Shown here: piece after piece, positions 8,882-17,513 of the stretch | Layout of the letters: every line of letters begins with the position of its first letter | Numbering within the stretch: position 1 is the first letter of the stretch | DNA from: RUG334 sp045599645 | Lineage (GTDB): Bacteria > Muiribacteriota > Ozemobacteria > Ozemobacterales > Ozemobacteraceae | Assembly: GCA_045599645.1 (NCBI GenBank) | Contig: JAZRWI010000004.1 | Coordinates: 62,001-126,000, forward strand | DNA: 64,000 nucleotides | Reading direction: 5' to 3' | The notes under the pieces: model-generated | Told to the model about the DNA's origin: nothing | Seen by the model: the letters and a program-made list of their open reading frames with translations, nothing else | The model's database searches: none | Program-made: the position numbers and the translations under genes

Positions 8882-10144
8882 TTATTTTTGCTTTTCTAAG
8901 TATGCTTTTAATGCATATGAAAGAATTTCTATTGAACGCTTCATTTCTTCTGGTGGAACAACCAGGGCCAATCTTATCTGGCCGTTACCTCTTAGCGGGT
9001 CCTGATAGAAATCAGAAGCAGCTACGACAGCAACTGTTTCGTTTTCATACTGAAATTCTCCCAAAGTGAATAGTGCAAAATCTAATGGATCACCAACTTC
9101 AGGAAACTTTAGAGTAAGATAAAATGCACCTTCCGGTTTTGAGACAATCGCATTTGGAAGATATTTTTCAATAGCTTCCAGAGCAGCATCTCGCCTTTCC
9201 CGATAAAGCTTTCTAAAACTAGTTATAAAGCTTCTGTCTTTAACAATTGCTTCATATGCCTTAGCTACAGCAATTTGAATAACATCGCTACCAGTTGCGC
9301 AATTGTATGCGCTTATTGAAGCGATAGCTTTGAGAAGTTCTGGTCTTGCAACAACGAAACCTACTCTTGCACCACATAGAGAGAAAATCTTACTTACTGA
9401 ATCAATAACGATTAAACGGTTCTGAAATTCTTCATTAAGTTCTTTACTGCCCAAATCAATCTGAAGAAGACTATTAGCTTCGTGGTCACCCATAATCATT
9501 TCTCGATAAACTTCATCGCTTAAGAAATAAAGGTCATGCTTCAGACAAATCTTTGCCAGGAAAGTAAGGTCTTCAATGCTGTATACTTTACCAGATGGAT
9601 TATTAGGTGAATTTATAATCAAGACCTTTGACTTGGGAGTTATAAATTTTTCAATTTCTTCTAATGCAGGAAGAGCAAAATTATTTTCTATCTTAGTTGG
9701 AATAGCTTTAACTTTAGCTCCAGCAACTTCGCAATGACCTGCATATTGTGAGAAGAAAGGCTCTATAGTTAAAACTTCATCGCCTGGGTCGCAGATTGCT
9801 AACAAAGTATCAGCAATTGCATTGCTTCCCCCAACCTGCACCAATACATTTTCTGGTGTAACCTCATAATGCTTAACTCCACGAAAATCAAAATAATGAT
9901 TAATATACTTCGCGTAGCTTTTTCTTAATTCCATTTCACCTTCTACGGGTGGATAATTGGAAATGCAAGTTGAGGCTTTTTCTACAAGCCCCTTTACAAA
10001 GGAAGGCACACATTCAATACCAGGTTGTCCTATGAATAATGGATGTATCTTAATGCCTTTATCAGCAACTTTTTTAGCTACAGGAATAAGAGAAAGAATA
10101 GCACTAGGCTTCAAAAATTCAATTTTCTTCGCAAGTTTAAGCAT
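8882..10144 (-). CDS. Class I PLP aminotransferase
   Basis: 420 residues, fold type I aminotransferase. Visible motifs are GQPGIECVP, the cofactor-binding NNPSGK, SDEVYREM and the PLP lysine at about residue 252 in DSVSKIFSLCGARVGF. The C-terminal PEGAFYLTLKFPE and RLALVVPPEE are typical of the aspartate/alanine group. The start lies one base from the alr stop, making it the last gene of the GH13-glmL-orr-alr operon. Placement after two racemases suggests handling of alanine/glutamate or ornithine-derived keto acids. A paralogue is at 1-693. Specific substrate not determinable. Confidence 0.9.
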   Translation of the reverse strand: MLKLAKKIEFLKPSAILSLIPVAKKVADKGIKIHPLFIGQPGIECVPSFVKGLVEKASTCISNYPPVEGEMELRKSYAKYINHYFDFRGVKHYEVTPENVLVQVGGSNAIADTLLAICDPGDEVLTIEPFFSQYAGHCEVAGAKVKAIPTKIENNFALPALEEIEKFITPKSKVLIINSPNNPSGKVYSIEDLTFLAKICLKHDLYFLSDEVYREMIMGDHEANSLLQIDLGSKELNEEFQNRLIVIDSVSKIFSLCGARVGFVVARPELLKAIASISAYNCATGSDVIQIAVAKAYEAIVKDRSFITSFRKLYRERRDAALEAIEKYLPNAIVSKPEGAFYLTLKFPEVGDPLDFALFTLGEFQYENETVAVVAASDFYQDPLRGNGQIRLALVVPPEEMKRSIEILSYALKAYLEKQK

Positions 10145-10145
10145 T

Positions 10146-11279
10146 TTATTTTACGTAAATACGTGGAACTCTTTTGTTAATATTGCAGGTAACTTCATAT
10201 GATATGGTATCCAGCTTTTCTGCCCATTCTTCGATATCGATTGTTTCATTACCTTGCTGACCAATAAGAACTACTTCATCGCCGACTTTGTCAGTAATGT
10301 CTTCTCCTGTTCCCAGACTGCACATGGTCTGGTCCATACAAACTCTGCCAACGATTGGGCAAGAACGTCCATTAATAATTACTCTACCGTTATTTGAGAA
10401 TAATCTGTTAAAACCGTCAGCATAACCAGCTGGGAAAGTAGCTATCCATGTATCTTCAGGAGCAACCCAGGTTCTGCCATAGCCGATTGAAGTGCCTTTT
10501 GTCACACGTTTTATAAAGGATATTCTTGTTTTCATGCTCAAAGCTGGTTTCAGATCAAGAGTATGTGGAACATCGCTAGATGGATAGAAGCCATAAACAA
10601 TGATTCCAGGTCTTACCATATCAAGTCTTGCATCTTTATAAGCAGTAACTGCAGCACTATTTGAGCAGTGCTTAATTTTGAACTTAAAATTCAATGTAGA
10701 TTCGATAGCATTTGTAATTTTATTGAATTTATCAATCTGTCTTTCAGTAAAGGTTCTGCTTGAATCGTCGCTAACTGGAAGATGAGTCATTATACCTTCG
10801 AGTTCAAGACCATGACATTCATTGATAATAATTTCTGCAATACGAACAGCTTCTTCGAGGTTAGTAATGCCAATGCGTCCCATGCCGGTATCAAGCTGGA
10901 GATGAACTTTAGCTTTTTTCCCGTAAGCTAATGCAACTTCATTGTATTTATGGATATTTTCTTCTTCGCAAACGCATAGTGTAATGTCATTTGCAATAGC
11001 AGATTCCATTTCATCTTCAAAAGCCGGGCTGAGCTTGAGCATTGGAAGTGTTATTCCAGCATCTCTAAGCTCCATTCCTTCTGGAACAGTTGCAATAGCG
11101 AGATAATCAACAAGGCCAGTTTCCTGAGCCATTTTAGAAACCTCAACAGCACCGTGACCATAAGCATCAGCTTTTACAGCAATAAGCACTTTGCAATCAT
11201 TCCCGACTGCCTTTTTAATATTTTCAATGTTATGCTTGATATTGCCAAGATGAACAACACAATGAGTCTGATAAAGCAT
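10146..11279 (-). CDS. alr: Alanine racemase
   Basis: 377 residues, normal length. The PLP lysine is K36 in AVKADAYGHG. RPGIIVYGFYPS, GYGRTWVAPEDT and the C-terminal CMDQTMCSLG (second active-site loop) follow. It interconverts L- and D-alanine for peptidoglycan. It lies 2 bases after the ornithine racemase gene, so the operon encodes two unrelated-substrate racemases back to back. The start ATG 11277-11279 matches the family N-terminus. Confidence 0.95.
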   Translation of the reverse strand: MLYQTHCVVHLGNIKHNIENIKKAVGNDCKVLIAVKADAYGHGAVEVSKMAQETGLVDYLAIATVPEGMELRDAGITLPMLKLSPAFEDEMESAIANDITLCVCEEENIHKYNEVALAYGKKAKVHLQLDTGMGRIGITNLEEAVRIAEIIINECHGLELEGIMTHLPVSDDSSRTFTERQIDKFNKITNAIESTLNFKFKIKHCSNSAAVTAYKDARLDMVRPGIIVYGFYPSSDVPHTLDLKPALSMKTRISFIKRVTKGTSIGYGRTWVAPEDTWIATFPAGYADGFNRLFSNNGRVIINGRSCPIVGRVCMDQTMCSLGTGEDITDKVGDEVVLIGQQGNETIDIEEWAEKLDTISYEVTCNINKRVPRIYVK

Positions 11280-11281
11280 TC

Positions 11282-12388
11282 TTAACCTTCTTTTATTACC
11301 TTAAAGACGTATTCAGAAGTAATGAGAGAAAGCAATGCGCCGTAGTTAGGGTAGAAAGCAATCTCGTCACCGACTTCGAACTTTCTGTCGCATTCAGTTA
11401 CATCCACAATGAGATGATCACTGGAAGCACCAAGAATTTCTGCACCCTCATCCAGTGGTGTTAAGCCTTCAGGAGTAACATCCTGCCTTCCGAGGTTACA
11501 AATTATTCTATTTCTAATACCCTTATCGGCAAATTCGGGGAAAGTACCAAATGCATCTTGACCTTTTTGTCCAATCGGCTTTGAAGGCTTAAGCTCAGAC
11601 TCAATAACTTCAGCCTTCAGAACGAAAGTATCCTGTCGTGTTCCAGGCCATGGAGAACGGTCAATAACATTTCTTCCAAGAATTATAGCTTCACCGATCC
11701 TGTATAAATTTACACCACCTGGTAAACGACCTGATGCAAGAATTGGCATACCAGAACTGTTTCCACCACATATTACCGGGAGTTCTAATTCTGTTACTCT
11801 TCTACAAATACTAGTGGTATCAACAAGAAGTCGCATATTTTCCTGGGTTGGGATGACACCACCATAACATGCCAGATTTGTCCCCAAGCCTATTACTTCA
11901 ATACCAGGAACAGCACTAGCAGCTTTCACTAGTTTAGGTGCCTTATCAGGCCAGGTTCCTTCGCGAAGGTCACCGACATCAATCATAATTATTACTCGAT
12001 GTACTCGATTCTGCGCAACTGCAGCTCTTCCAAGAGCTTCAATTGTTTCAATGGAAGAATTTAAACTGATGTCAGCTGCTTCGACAACTTCTGCAGCCCT
12101 TGATGGAGTTGGCAGACGAAGCAACATAAAAGGTCCCTTAAATCCGGCATCTCTAAGTCTATATAAATTTTCTATTCTTGAATCAGCAAGCATATCAGCG
12201 CCACCAGCCACCATAGCCTTAGCAACTTCAGTGTTAGCAGAAACTACTTTAGTAACACAAGCAACCTGGACATGAGCTTCATGACATTGCTTAACAATAA
12301 ACTCAGTGTTTTGTCTGATTCTTTCAGGGAAAATTTCTAATCTGGGAGTCGGGTCGCAGATTTTTCTAAATTGCGAATAGTTTATCAT
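11282..12388 (-). CDS. orr: Ornithine racemase (alanine/ornithine racemase family)
   Basis: 368 residues, N-terminal TIM-barrel PLP racemase. The likely PLP lysine is K47 in VTKVVSAN; PRLEIFPERIRQNTEF at the start and GEAIILGRN are characteristic of the clostridial Orr group rather than Alr. Orr makes D-ornithine for the anaerobic ornithine oxidation route. Its 5' end overlaps the 3' end of the GlmL-like gene by 23 bases. This family is often linked to a MutL/GlmL-like gene, as here. Related members can use other amino acids, so specificity for ornithine is inferred from similarity and linkage. Confidence 0.82.
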   Translation of the reverse strand: MINYSQFRKICDPTPRLEIFPERIRQNTEFIVKQCHEAHVQVACVTKVVSANTEVAKAMVAGGADMLADSRIENLYRLRDAGFKGPFMLLRLPTPSRAAEVVEAADISLNSSIETIEALGRAAVAQNRVHRVIIMIDVGDLREGTWPDKAPKLVKAASAVPGIEVIGLGTNLACYGGVIPTQENMRLLVDTTSICRRVTELELPVICGGNSSGMPILASGRLPGGVNLYRIGEAIILGRNVIDRSPWPGTRQDTFVLKAEVIESELKPSKPIGQKGQDAFGTFPEFADKGIRNRIICNLGRQDVTPEGLTPLDEGAEILGASSDHLIVDVTECDRKFEVGDEIAFYPNYGALLSLITSEYVFKVIKEG

Positions 12389-13718
12389 TCTTTTCTCTCC
12401 AGCATTTTAGTGTATTTCTGACAAGTTCAGGATATTCAACACTGATTGTTCCTAATGCGGAGAATAAATAATCAGAATCAATCAATATCTGTGCTGAATC
12501 CGAAAGCATTGAACATTTTCCTGCTCCGGTACAAACAGAGCTTAATGTTTCCTTTGCGCCTTCAATTCTTGTCAGAGCGCCACCAGTGCCTACTATAAAT
12601 TTAATTGCAGAAAGATCTTTATCTTTTACTGCAATTTTTTTGGCTGATGGTGTAAAAATATCAGATGGTGCAGCAATATGTCTGTTTAAGCTTAAATCAA
12701 TGGCTTTACCACATAACCATTTTGCCATTTCCTTTTGGGAAGACGTAGAAGGTATTGCTGCAATTTCTTCAGTTTTATTTTTTCTGGAAGCGTCCTCACT
12801 TATTTCAATTATGTTCTGTGCGTTTGTAAAAACTCCTAAGTCACCTTCTATTGTTTGTTTTAAATGTGATACAGAGTTTTCATTTGCATCAACAAAAGTT
12901 TTATTCCCATTTATTACAGAAATTATATCAGTTGTCGTGGCACCAGCATCAATTACAAGAGCGTCGCCAGCAACTTGAGCAAATATTTCAGCAGCGCGCA
13001 AAACGGCTTTGGGGGTAGGAATAATAGAATGATTTGAAAGAGCTTTCAAACGTTCGATTCCTTGAGCATAGATAACATGTTTAAAAAATAAGTCACGCAG
13101 ACGCATACTTAATGTTTTAACATTAAATTTATCTACATCTTGGAAAATATTTTCAACAGTCGCAATTTCAATACCAGTTCTATGAAAGATATTTTCAACA
13201 GCACGTCTCAAAGCAGAATTACCGGCATAAACAACGGGTGCGCCGATATCCATAGCAGAAAGCTTTAAGGCATTATTCAGAATAGTTTCCTTAGCGGCAT
13301 AATCTACGCCACCAGCTAATACTATCAGCTTAGGATTTATTTCTTCTATTTCATCGATGTCGTATTCAGAAAGATCACCAGCAGTTATCTTCTTAATAAG
13401 GGCACCAGTTCCATAGCATGCTTCTTTAACTGCTTTTGCTGTTAAATCGTATGTAAGTCCGTGTACAGTAACAAGCAGCCCTCCGGCAGCAGAACTGTTT
13501 GCGAAAACTTCGCATGTATCTGTGCCATAAGAGCTGCTTTGTTCTAATTCTTCAACAGCAGCAAAAATACCTCTTCCTACATTTCCTTGTGCAATAGTTG
13601 TTGGTGCATAGCCCTGTGCAACATGCTCAAGAATGCCGTCTGCATTTTTTATGAAGCCATTTGCCTTAGTTACAATGCTTCCGACTTCAAGAGTAAGGTA
13701 TTCAAGCTGCTTAGTCAT
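12366..13718 (-). CDS. GlmL/MutL-like ASKHA-fold accessory protein
   Basis: 450 residues. The N-terminal LEVGSIVTKANGF and mid-protein DAGATTTDIISV are the two phosphate-binding loops of the ASKHA ATPase fold, as in GlmL (accessory protein of methylaspartate mutase) and the MutL homologue linked to D-ornithine aminomutase. Such proteins are thought to reactivate or chaperone B12-dependent aminomutases. It begins 9 bases after the maltosyltransferase gene and overlaps orr, so it is in the operon. No mutase subunit gene is in the window, so its partner must be elsewhere or absent. Confidence 0.85.
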   Translation of the reverse strand: MTKQLEYLTLEVGSIVTKANGFIKNADGILEHVAQGYAPTTIAQGNVGRGIFAAVEELEQSSSYGTDTCEVFANSSAAGGLLVTVHGLTYDLTAKAVKEACYGTGALIKKITAGDLSEYDIDEIEEINPKLIVLAGGVDYAAKETILNNALKLSAMDIGAPVVYAGNSALRRAVENIFHRTGIEIATVENIFQDVDKFNVKTLSMRLRDLFFKHVIYAQGIERLKALSNHSIIPTPKAVLRAAEIFAQVAGDALVIDAGATTTDIISVINGNKTFVDANENSVSHLKQTIEGDLGVFTNAQNIIEISEDASRKNKTEEIAAIPSTSSQKEMAKWLCGKAIDLSLNRHIAAPSDIFTPSAKKIAVKDKDLSAIKFIVGTGGALTRIEGAKETLSSVCTGAGKCSMLSDSAQILIDSDYLFSALGTISVEYPELVRNTLKCWREKNDKLFAI

Positions 13719-13727
13719 ACAAGAACT

Positions 13728-15767
13728 TTACCAAGCTAAGAAGCAGCACTGACCTGCTTCAAGATAGTATTTTATCTTGTTGTCTTCAATCTTGAAGACG
13801 ATATTTCCATCGGTAAGAAGGTCAGCGATTTCATTGATATTATTTGGGTTACACCAGCTGATATCAAGTTCACCTTCATAACTGTTTTCTAAGTCACGGT
13901 TGAAGAGAACCATAGTGCGCTGTTCTTCATCGCCTCTCATAAAGGCTATTACATCAGAATAACCTGTAAGTAGTTCGCAGAAGGATTCAGTATCGTTTCT
14001 CTTGATTGCGTGTGCATATTGTTCTCTAAGAGCCAATACCTTACGCATGAAACCGAACATTTCATGCTGTCCATCCCAGTTATAGCCGCAAAGATCGAAC
14101 AGAGCAAGCTTTTTGCCCTTTAATGAAGCAAGAAGTTCATTAGAGAAATCGAGACCAGTGTTTACTGGCATTGATTCGCCAAGTTCCTGACCAGCATGAA
14201 TGAATGGAACAACATGTGGAAGCATTGTGTTAACCAGGAAAGCATACTTAGCATAAGCTATTCCACCTTCTCTGCCACAAGCGCGTGGAGTATTATGGTT
14301 TTCTACAGCACCGAAGAAACTCAGTGGAACACCCTGTTCACCTATATGCTTGAGCATTTCATACATACCGTCGCGGCGGTATTCTACCCACCAGCAGTAA
14401 CCTACAACTGCATTGTAGCCGGCATCAACGCTAGACTGACCAATTTCAAAGTTTTCAGAAAGGAAGCAGAAATTCGGGTCTATTTCGCGTGCTTTACCAA
14501 TAAGATTCTGCATCAGTGGAACCGGAACAGCATGACCCATATCAATCATAACCCCGTCAATACCATATTTGCTCTGGTAGGTAGGAATTACATCGACAAT
14601 TGCATCCCACAATGGCTGGTTTGCTAATTCTGGTCTTGCAAGCTTGTTATCATACATTCTTATAGTATTGTAAGCGATGTAGTTAAATTCTGGCTTAGCA
14701 TTATCTTCATCGTTATACATCTTGAAGTATGTAACATCGCCCCACGGTGGCTGATTGTCATCCGGTGGCCAGTCAGCAAATGCACCAGGAATTCTTACTT
14801 TGCATTTATCTCCGGTTATAGGATCGGTTCCGATACCTTCGTAATGACCATTTTCAAGAATCTTAACTTCTTCAGGCTTTGGAGCAAGCTTAAAGAAATT
14901 AACATAATTTGCATGTGGAGCTGGTAAGTTATCGAAGTCATGTGCTTCAACCTTAGCCTTAATAACCTTAAGTTCATCTTCATTGAACAAAGGATTACCG
15001 TATGTAGCGTCTGCCTTAGCGAGGTCTGTTTCACTAGGATTTCTATCTTCAATAGCTGAATCAATCCAATAGAACCAATCTGGATGTTCTGCTATCCAAT
15101 CACCATCTTTACTCTGAGTTCTGAAAGCAAATTCACAGATGACTCTGATTCCGAGCATGTGAGCGGCTTGAATAAAAGCCTTGAACTGATCTTCAACAGA
15201 CATTTCAATCATTGGATCAGCAAGAGTTTCTTCAAGTTTATATGGATTCTTTATACCGTATGGAGAACCAAGGTCACCCTTGTTACCCGCATGACCAATT
15301 GAGGTTACAGGAAGAAGATGAATAACACTGCAACCAAGTGCTTTTACATAACCGAGCATAGCAATAGCCTTCAGGAATGTTCCTGATTCGCGGATACCGT
15401 CAGTATTAAGAGTTACGTCTACAAGGCTTCCACCCAGCTTATTGTCGCCATTATGGTCATAAGCAGTGGTTAATCTTACAAACATATTGTAAATAGCCTG
15501 GTTTTCAATCCAGCTACCACCCTGCCCGTCTTCAATCTGAGGGTTAAGGGAACGAAGAGGATCAAGTCCTTCAACTCTATTAGCTTCAATGGCTGCAATA
15601 TGTCTTAAATAAAATTCGCCAGGATTAACATTAACGGGCTTCTGACCATCAACTGGCTCTTTGCCGGCTTCAACCCAAAGGGCGGGAACATAATACTTAT
15701 GCTTAAAGCATTTTTTCAGCTTTTCTAATTGGACCTTCAAGGTTTCCAATGGATTTGCAGATGTCAT
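13728..15767 (-). CDS. GH13 protein, Thermotoga maltosyltransferase-like, altered active site
   Basis: 679 residues with a GH13 (alpha-amylase) barrel. The order of motifs (EHPDWFYWI, YGIDGVMIDMGHAVP, FLSENFEI, ENHNTPR, HAGQELGE) resembles the Thermotoga maltosyltransferase rather than GlgE or plain amylases. By family alignment the nucleophile is Asp 409 and the acid/base Glu 438. Two conserved residues differ: the Arg two before the nucleophile is Met (codon ATG), and the motif IV Asp is Asn 492 (codon AAT at 14292-14294). The family moves maltosyl units between alpha-glucans. The changes may alter or abolish catalysis. It leads the operon with amino-acid racemases. No signal peptide. Confidence 0.8.
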   Translation of the reverse strand: MTSANPLETLKVQLEKLKKCFKHKYYVPALWVEAGKEPVDGQKPVNVNPGEFYLRHIAAIEANRVEGLDPLRSLNPQIEDGQGGSWIENQAIYNMFVRLTTAYDHNGDNKLGGSLVDVTLNTDGIRESGTFLKAIAMLGYVKALGCSVIHLLPVTSIGHAGNKGDLGSPYGIKNPYKLEETLADPMIEMSVEDQFKAFIQAAHMLGIRVICEFAFRTQSKDGDWIAEHPDWFYWIDSAIEDRNPSETDLAKADATYGNPLFNEDELKVIKAKVEAHDFDNLPAPHANYVNFFKLAPKPEEVKILENGHYEGIGTDPITGDKCKVRIPGAFADWPPDDNQPPWGDVTYFKMYNDEDNAKPEFNYIAYNTIRMYDNKLARPELANQPLWDAIVDVIPTYQSKYGIDGVMIDMGHAVPVPLMQNLIGKAREIDPNFCFLSENFEIGQSSVDAGYNAVVGYCWWVEYRRDGMYEMLKHIGEQGVPLSFFGAVENHNTPRACGREGGIAYAKYAFLVNTMLPHVVPFIHAGQELGESMPVNTGLDFSNELLASLKGKKLALFDLCGYNWDGQHEMFGFMRKVLALREQYAHAIKRNDTESFCELLTGYSDVIAFMRGDEEQRTMVLFNRDLENSYEGELDISWCNPNNINEIADLLTDGNIVFKIEDNKIKYYLEAGQCCFLAW

Positions 15768-15816
15768 TTACATCCTCCGATGAAAATTTTGCAGAGATTT
15801 TACCACAATTTGAGCA

Positions 15817-15852
15817 AAAAAAAAAGACATCGATTACTCGATGTCTTTTTTT
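15817..15852. terminator. Bidirectional rho-independent terminator
   Basis: A run, GACATCGA (15826-15833), loop TTAC, TCGATGTC (15838-15845), T run. It ends the ferredoxin gene on the minus strand. Confidence 0.85.
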
Positions 15853-15861
15853 AATCTTATA

Positions 15862-16032
15862 TTAGAGAGCCAAAGCTTCTACTGGGCAACCAGCAGCGCA
15901 AGCGCCACATTCGATGCAGCCTTCGCCTTTGTATGTAGCTTTGCCGTCTTTCATTTCAAGAGCTTCAACTGGGCAAGTACCAGTGCAAGCGCCACAACCG
16001 ATGCATTTAGAACTATCAACTTTAATAGCCAT
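15862..16032 (-). CDS. 2x[4Fe-4S] ferredoxin
   Basis: 56 residues, a classic clostridial-type ferredoxin. It begins MAIKVDSSKC. The two cluster-binding sets are C10-x2-C13-x2-C16-x3-C20-P and C39-x2-C42-x2-C45-x3-C49-P, related by internal duplication (CPVEAL occurs after both). ATG 16030-16032 follows AAGGAG (16041-16046) by 8 bases. Promoter at 16085-16113 and terminator at 15817-15852 make it a single-gene transcript. It is a low-potential electron carrier for oxidoreductases and supports an anaerobic lifestyle. Confidence 0.95.
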   Translation of the reverse strand: MAIKVDSSKCIGCGACTGTCPVEALEMKDGKATYKGEGCIECGACAAGCPVEALAL

Positions 16033-16084
16033 TTTAGTATCTCCTTGTTCAGCTTTCGCCGATTGATTTCGTTTTGATGGGCAG

Positions 16085-16113
16085 ATAATAACCGAAAAAC
16101 GATGTTTTGTAAA
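16085..16113 (-). promoter_or_regulatory. Sigma70-type promoter of the ferredoxin gene
   Basis: Minus strand: TTTACA (16108-16113), 17-base spacer, TATTAT (16085-16090). Each hexamer matches consensus at 5/6. Confidence 0.6.
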
Positions 16114-16150
16114 GAAGTTTTTTCTTTATAAAGTCAGAATGCTCTGATAA

Positions 16151-17296
16151 TCATAGATCATCAATTAAATTATTTATTTCTTCCTGACGTTCTTTGTCGC
16201 TCATTTCTTCTGCCTGGCGGGCAAGAGCTTCTTCACTATATTCATCTTCATATTCTGGAGATGGTTTATCGCCATAATCCTTAGCAGTTCCTTCTTCATC
16301 TTCAGGCTCGTCTGATGGTTCAGAAGCAGTTGTTTTTTGTGTTGAAGAATCAGACGGATCAGAATTGAAAGCACTATCTTCATCTTCATCATCAGTTTCG
16401 TCTTTATCTTCATCAACGAAATTATTGAAAGCACTTTCATCCTGCTCTTTTCTAAATTCGTTGTCTTCTTTTTCGATGGATTTAACATCGGCTTCGATTT
16501 CTTTCAATTCATTTTTAGCCTTTGCCAATTCTTCCTTCTTCGCTGCGAGATCACGTTTCAAGCGTCTTCTTCGTCTTTCGTAAAGCTCATCTTTTAAAGA
16601 ATACCAAAGTCTGTCTGCTTTATCGTAATCTTCCTGAATTTCTTGCAATTCCTGTTCAAGCTGAGGGATTCTATTTTGCAAATCTTCACGATTAGTATAT
16701 GCTTCATTAAGTTTTGAAGCACGTTCATTTGCTTCAGCACGTTCCTGCATAGCAGCATCGTTCTTTTCCATTTCAGACCAGGATCTGATTCTTTCGTCTC
16801 TAAGAGAAGCGGCTACAGCACTTTCAAAGGTTTGTTGGGCTTCAGCAGTTGCTTTTAAGCGTTCTATCAGATTTCTTGTTCTATCTTTTACGCTTTCATC
16901 ATCAACAAGTTCAACAATTTTATCATAATATGTAATTGCCGTTATATTATCAGAAAAGCCTACAGACGCTAGAAAGCCACAGGTCTCAAGGAGCTTTACA
17001 TCATCAGGTGATTTTTCTAGTTTTGCAGTACAATCTTTATATGAGGCTTCGATAAGACCTTCATCATCAAGAGCAAGAACTGTTCTGTCTTTTCTTAACG
17101 CCTGAATATAAGAAGCAATTGCTTCGGATTTCTTTCCCTTTTTATTCTGGGAAATAGCATCCTCATATAGCATCTGAGCCTCGTCGCTTATTGTTGTAGT
17201 TTCTTGTCCAAAAGCAACATTAACTCCACTATATATTGAAGGAGTCATCAAGCTCAAAGCTGTTGCCAATAAAGCATAGCCACTAAACTTTCGCAT
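16151..17296 (-). CDS. Secreted TPR and coiled-coil protein, acidic C-terminus
   Basis: 381 residues. There is a signal peptide (about residues 1-30, ending VAFGQ), then TPR-like helices (EDAISQNKKGKKSEAIASYIQAL), a long charged coiled coil (about residues 150-290, rich in E/K/R) and a very acidic disordered tail (DEDKDETDDEDEDS). ATG is preceded by AAGGG. The layout suggests a periplasmic scaffold. I do not recognise a named family. Confidence 0.72.
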   Translation of the reverse strand: MRKFSGYALLATALSLMTPSIYSGVNVAFGQETTTISDEAQMLYEDAISQNKKGKKSEAIASYIQALRKDRTVLALDDEGLIEASYKDCTAKLEKSPDDVKLLETCGFLASVGFSDNITAITYYDKIVELVDDESVKDRTRNLIERLKATAEAQQTFESAVAASLRDERIRSWSEMEKNDAAMQERAEANERASKLNEAYTNREDLQNRIPQLEQELQEIQEDYDKADRLWYSLKDELYERRRRRLKRDLAAKKEELAKAKNELKEIEADVKSIEKEDNEFRKEQDESAFNNFVDEDKDETDDEDEDSAFNSDPSDSSTQKTTASEPSDEPEDEEGTAKDYGDKPSPEYEDEYSEEALARQAEEMSDKERQEEINNLIDDL

Positions 17297-17424
17297 ATTT
17301 AATACCCTTATCTTGCAAGATAATTATACTTTATCATAGTTTTAATTTTTTATAAAGAGCATTAGACGTAAATTTACCTTTAAAAATAATATTCATATTT
17401 AAAGCTTTATTTGGGAAAAGTTTG

Positions 17425-17453
17425 TTGACGGAGTAAAAATTAGGTGCTATTAG
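17425..17453 (+). promoter_or_regulatory. Sigma70-type promoter of serC
   Basis: TTGACG (17425-17430), 17-base spacer, TATTAG (17448-17453). Predicted start near 17460, leaving a 5' leader of about 54 bases. Confidence 0.55.
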
Positions 17454-17513
17454 TAATACATATACTTCACAGTTTTGAGTTTGAAGTAACAAATTTTTAG
17501 GAGTGATTTGAAT

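Noticed and set aside
13728..15767. GlgE (maltose-1-phosphate maltosyltransferase)
   Set aside because: Some motif resemblance, but the N-terminus and motif order fit the Thermotoga maltosyltransferase better.
15841..16077. 78-codon plus-strand frame
   Set aside because: Antisense of the ferredoxin gene, which has all eight cysteines, a promoter and a ribosome binding site on the minus strand.
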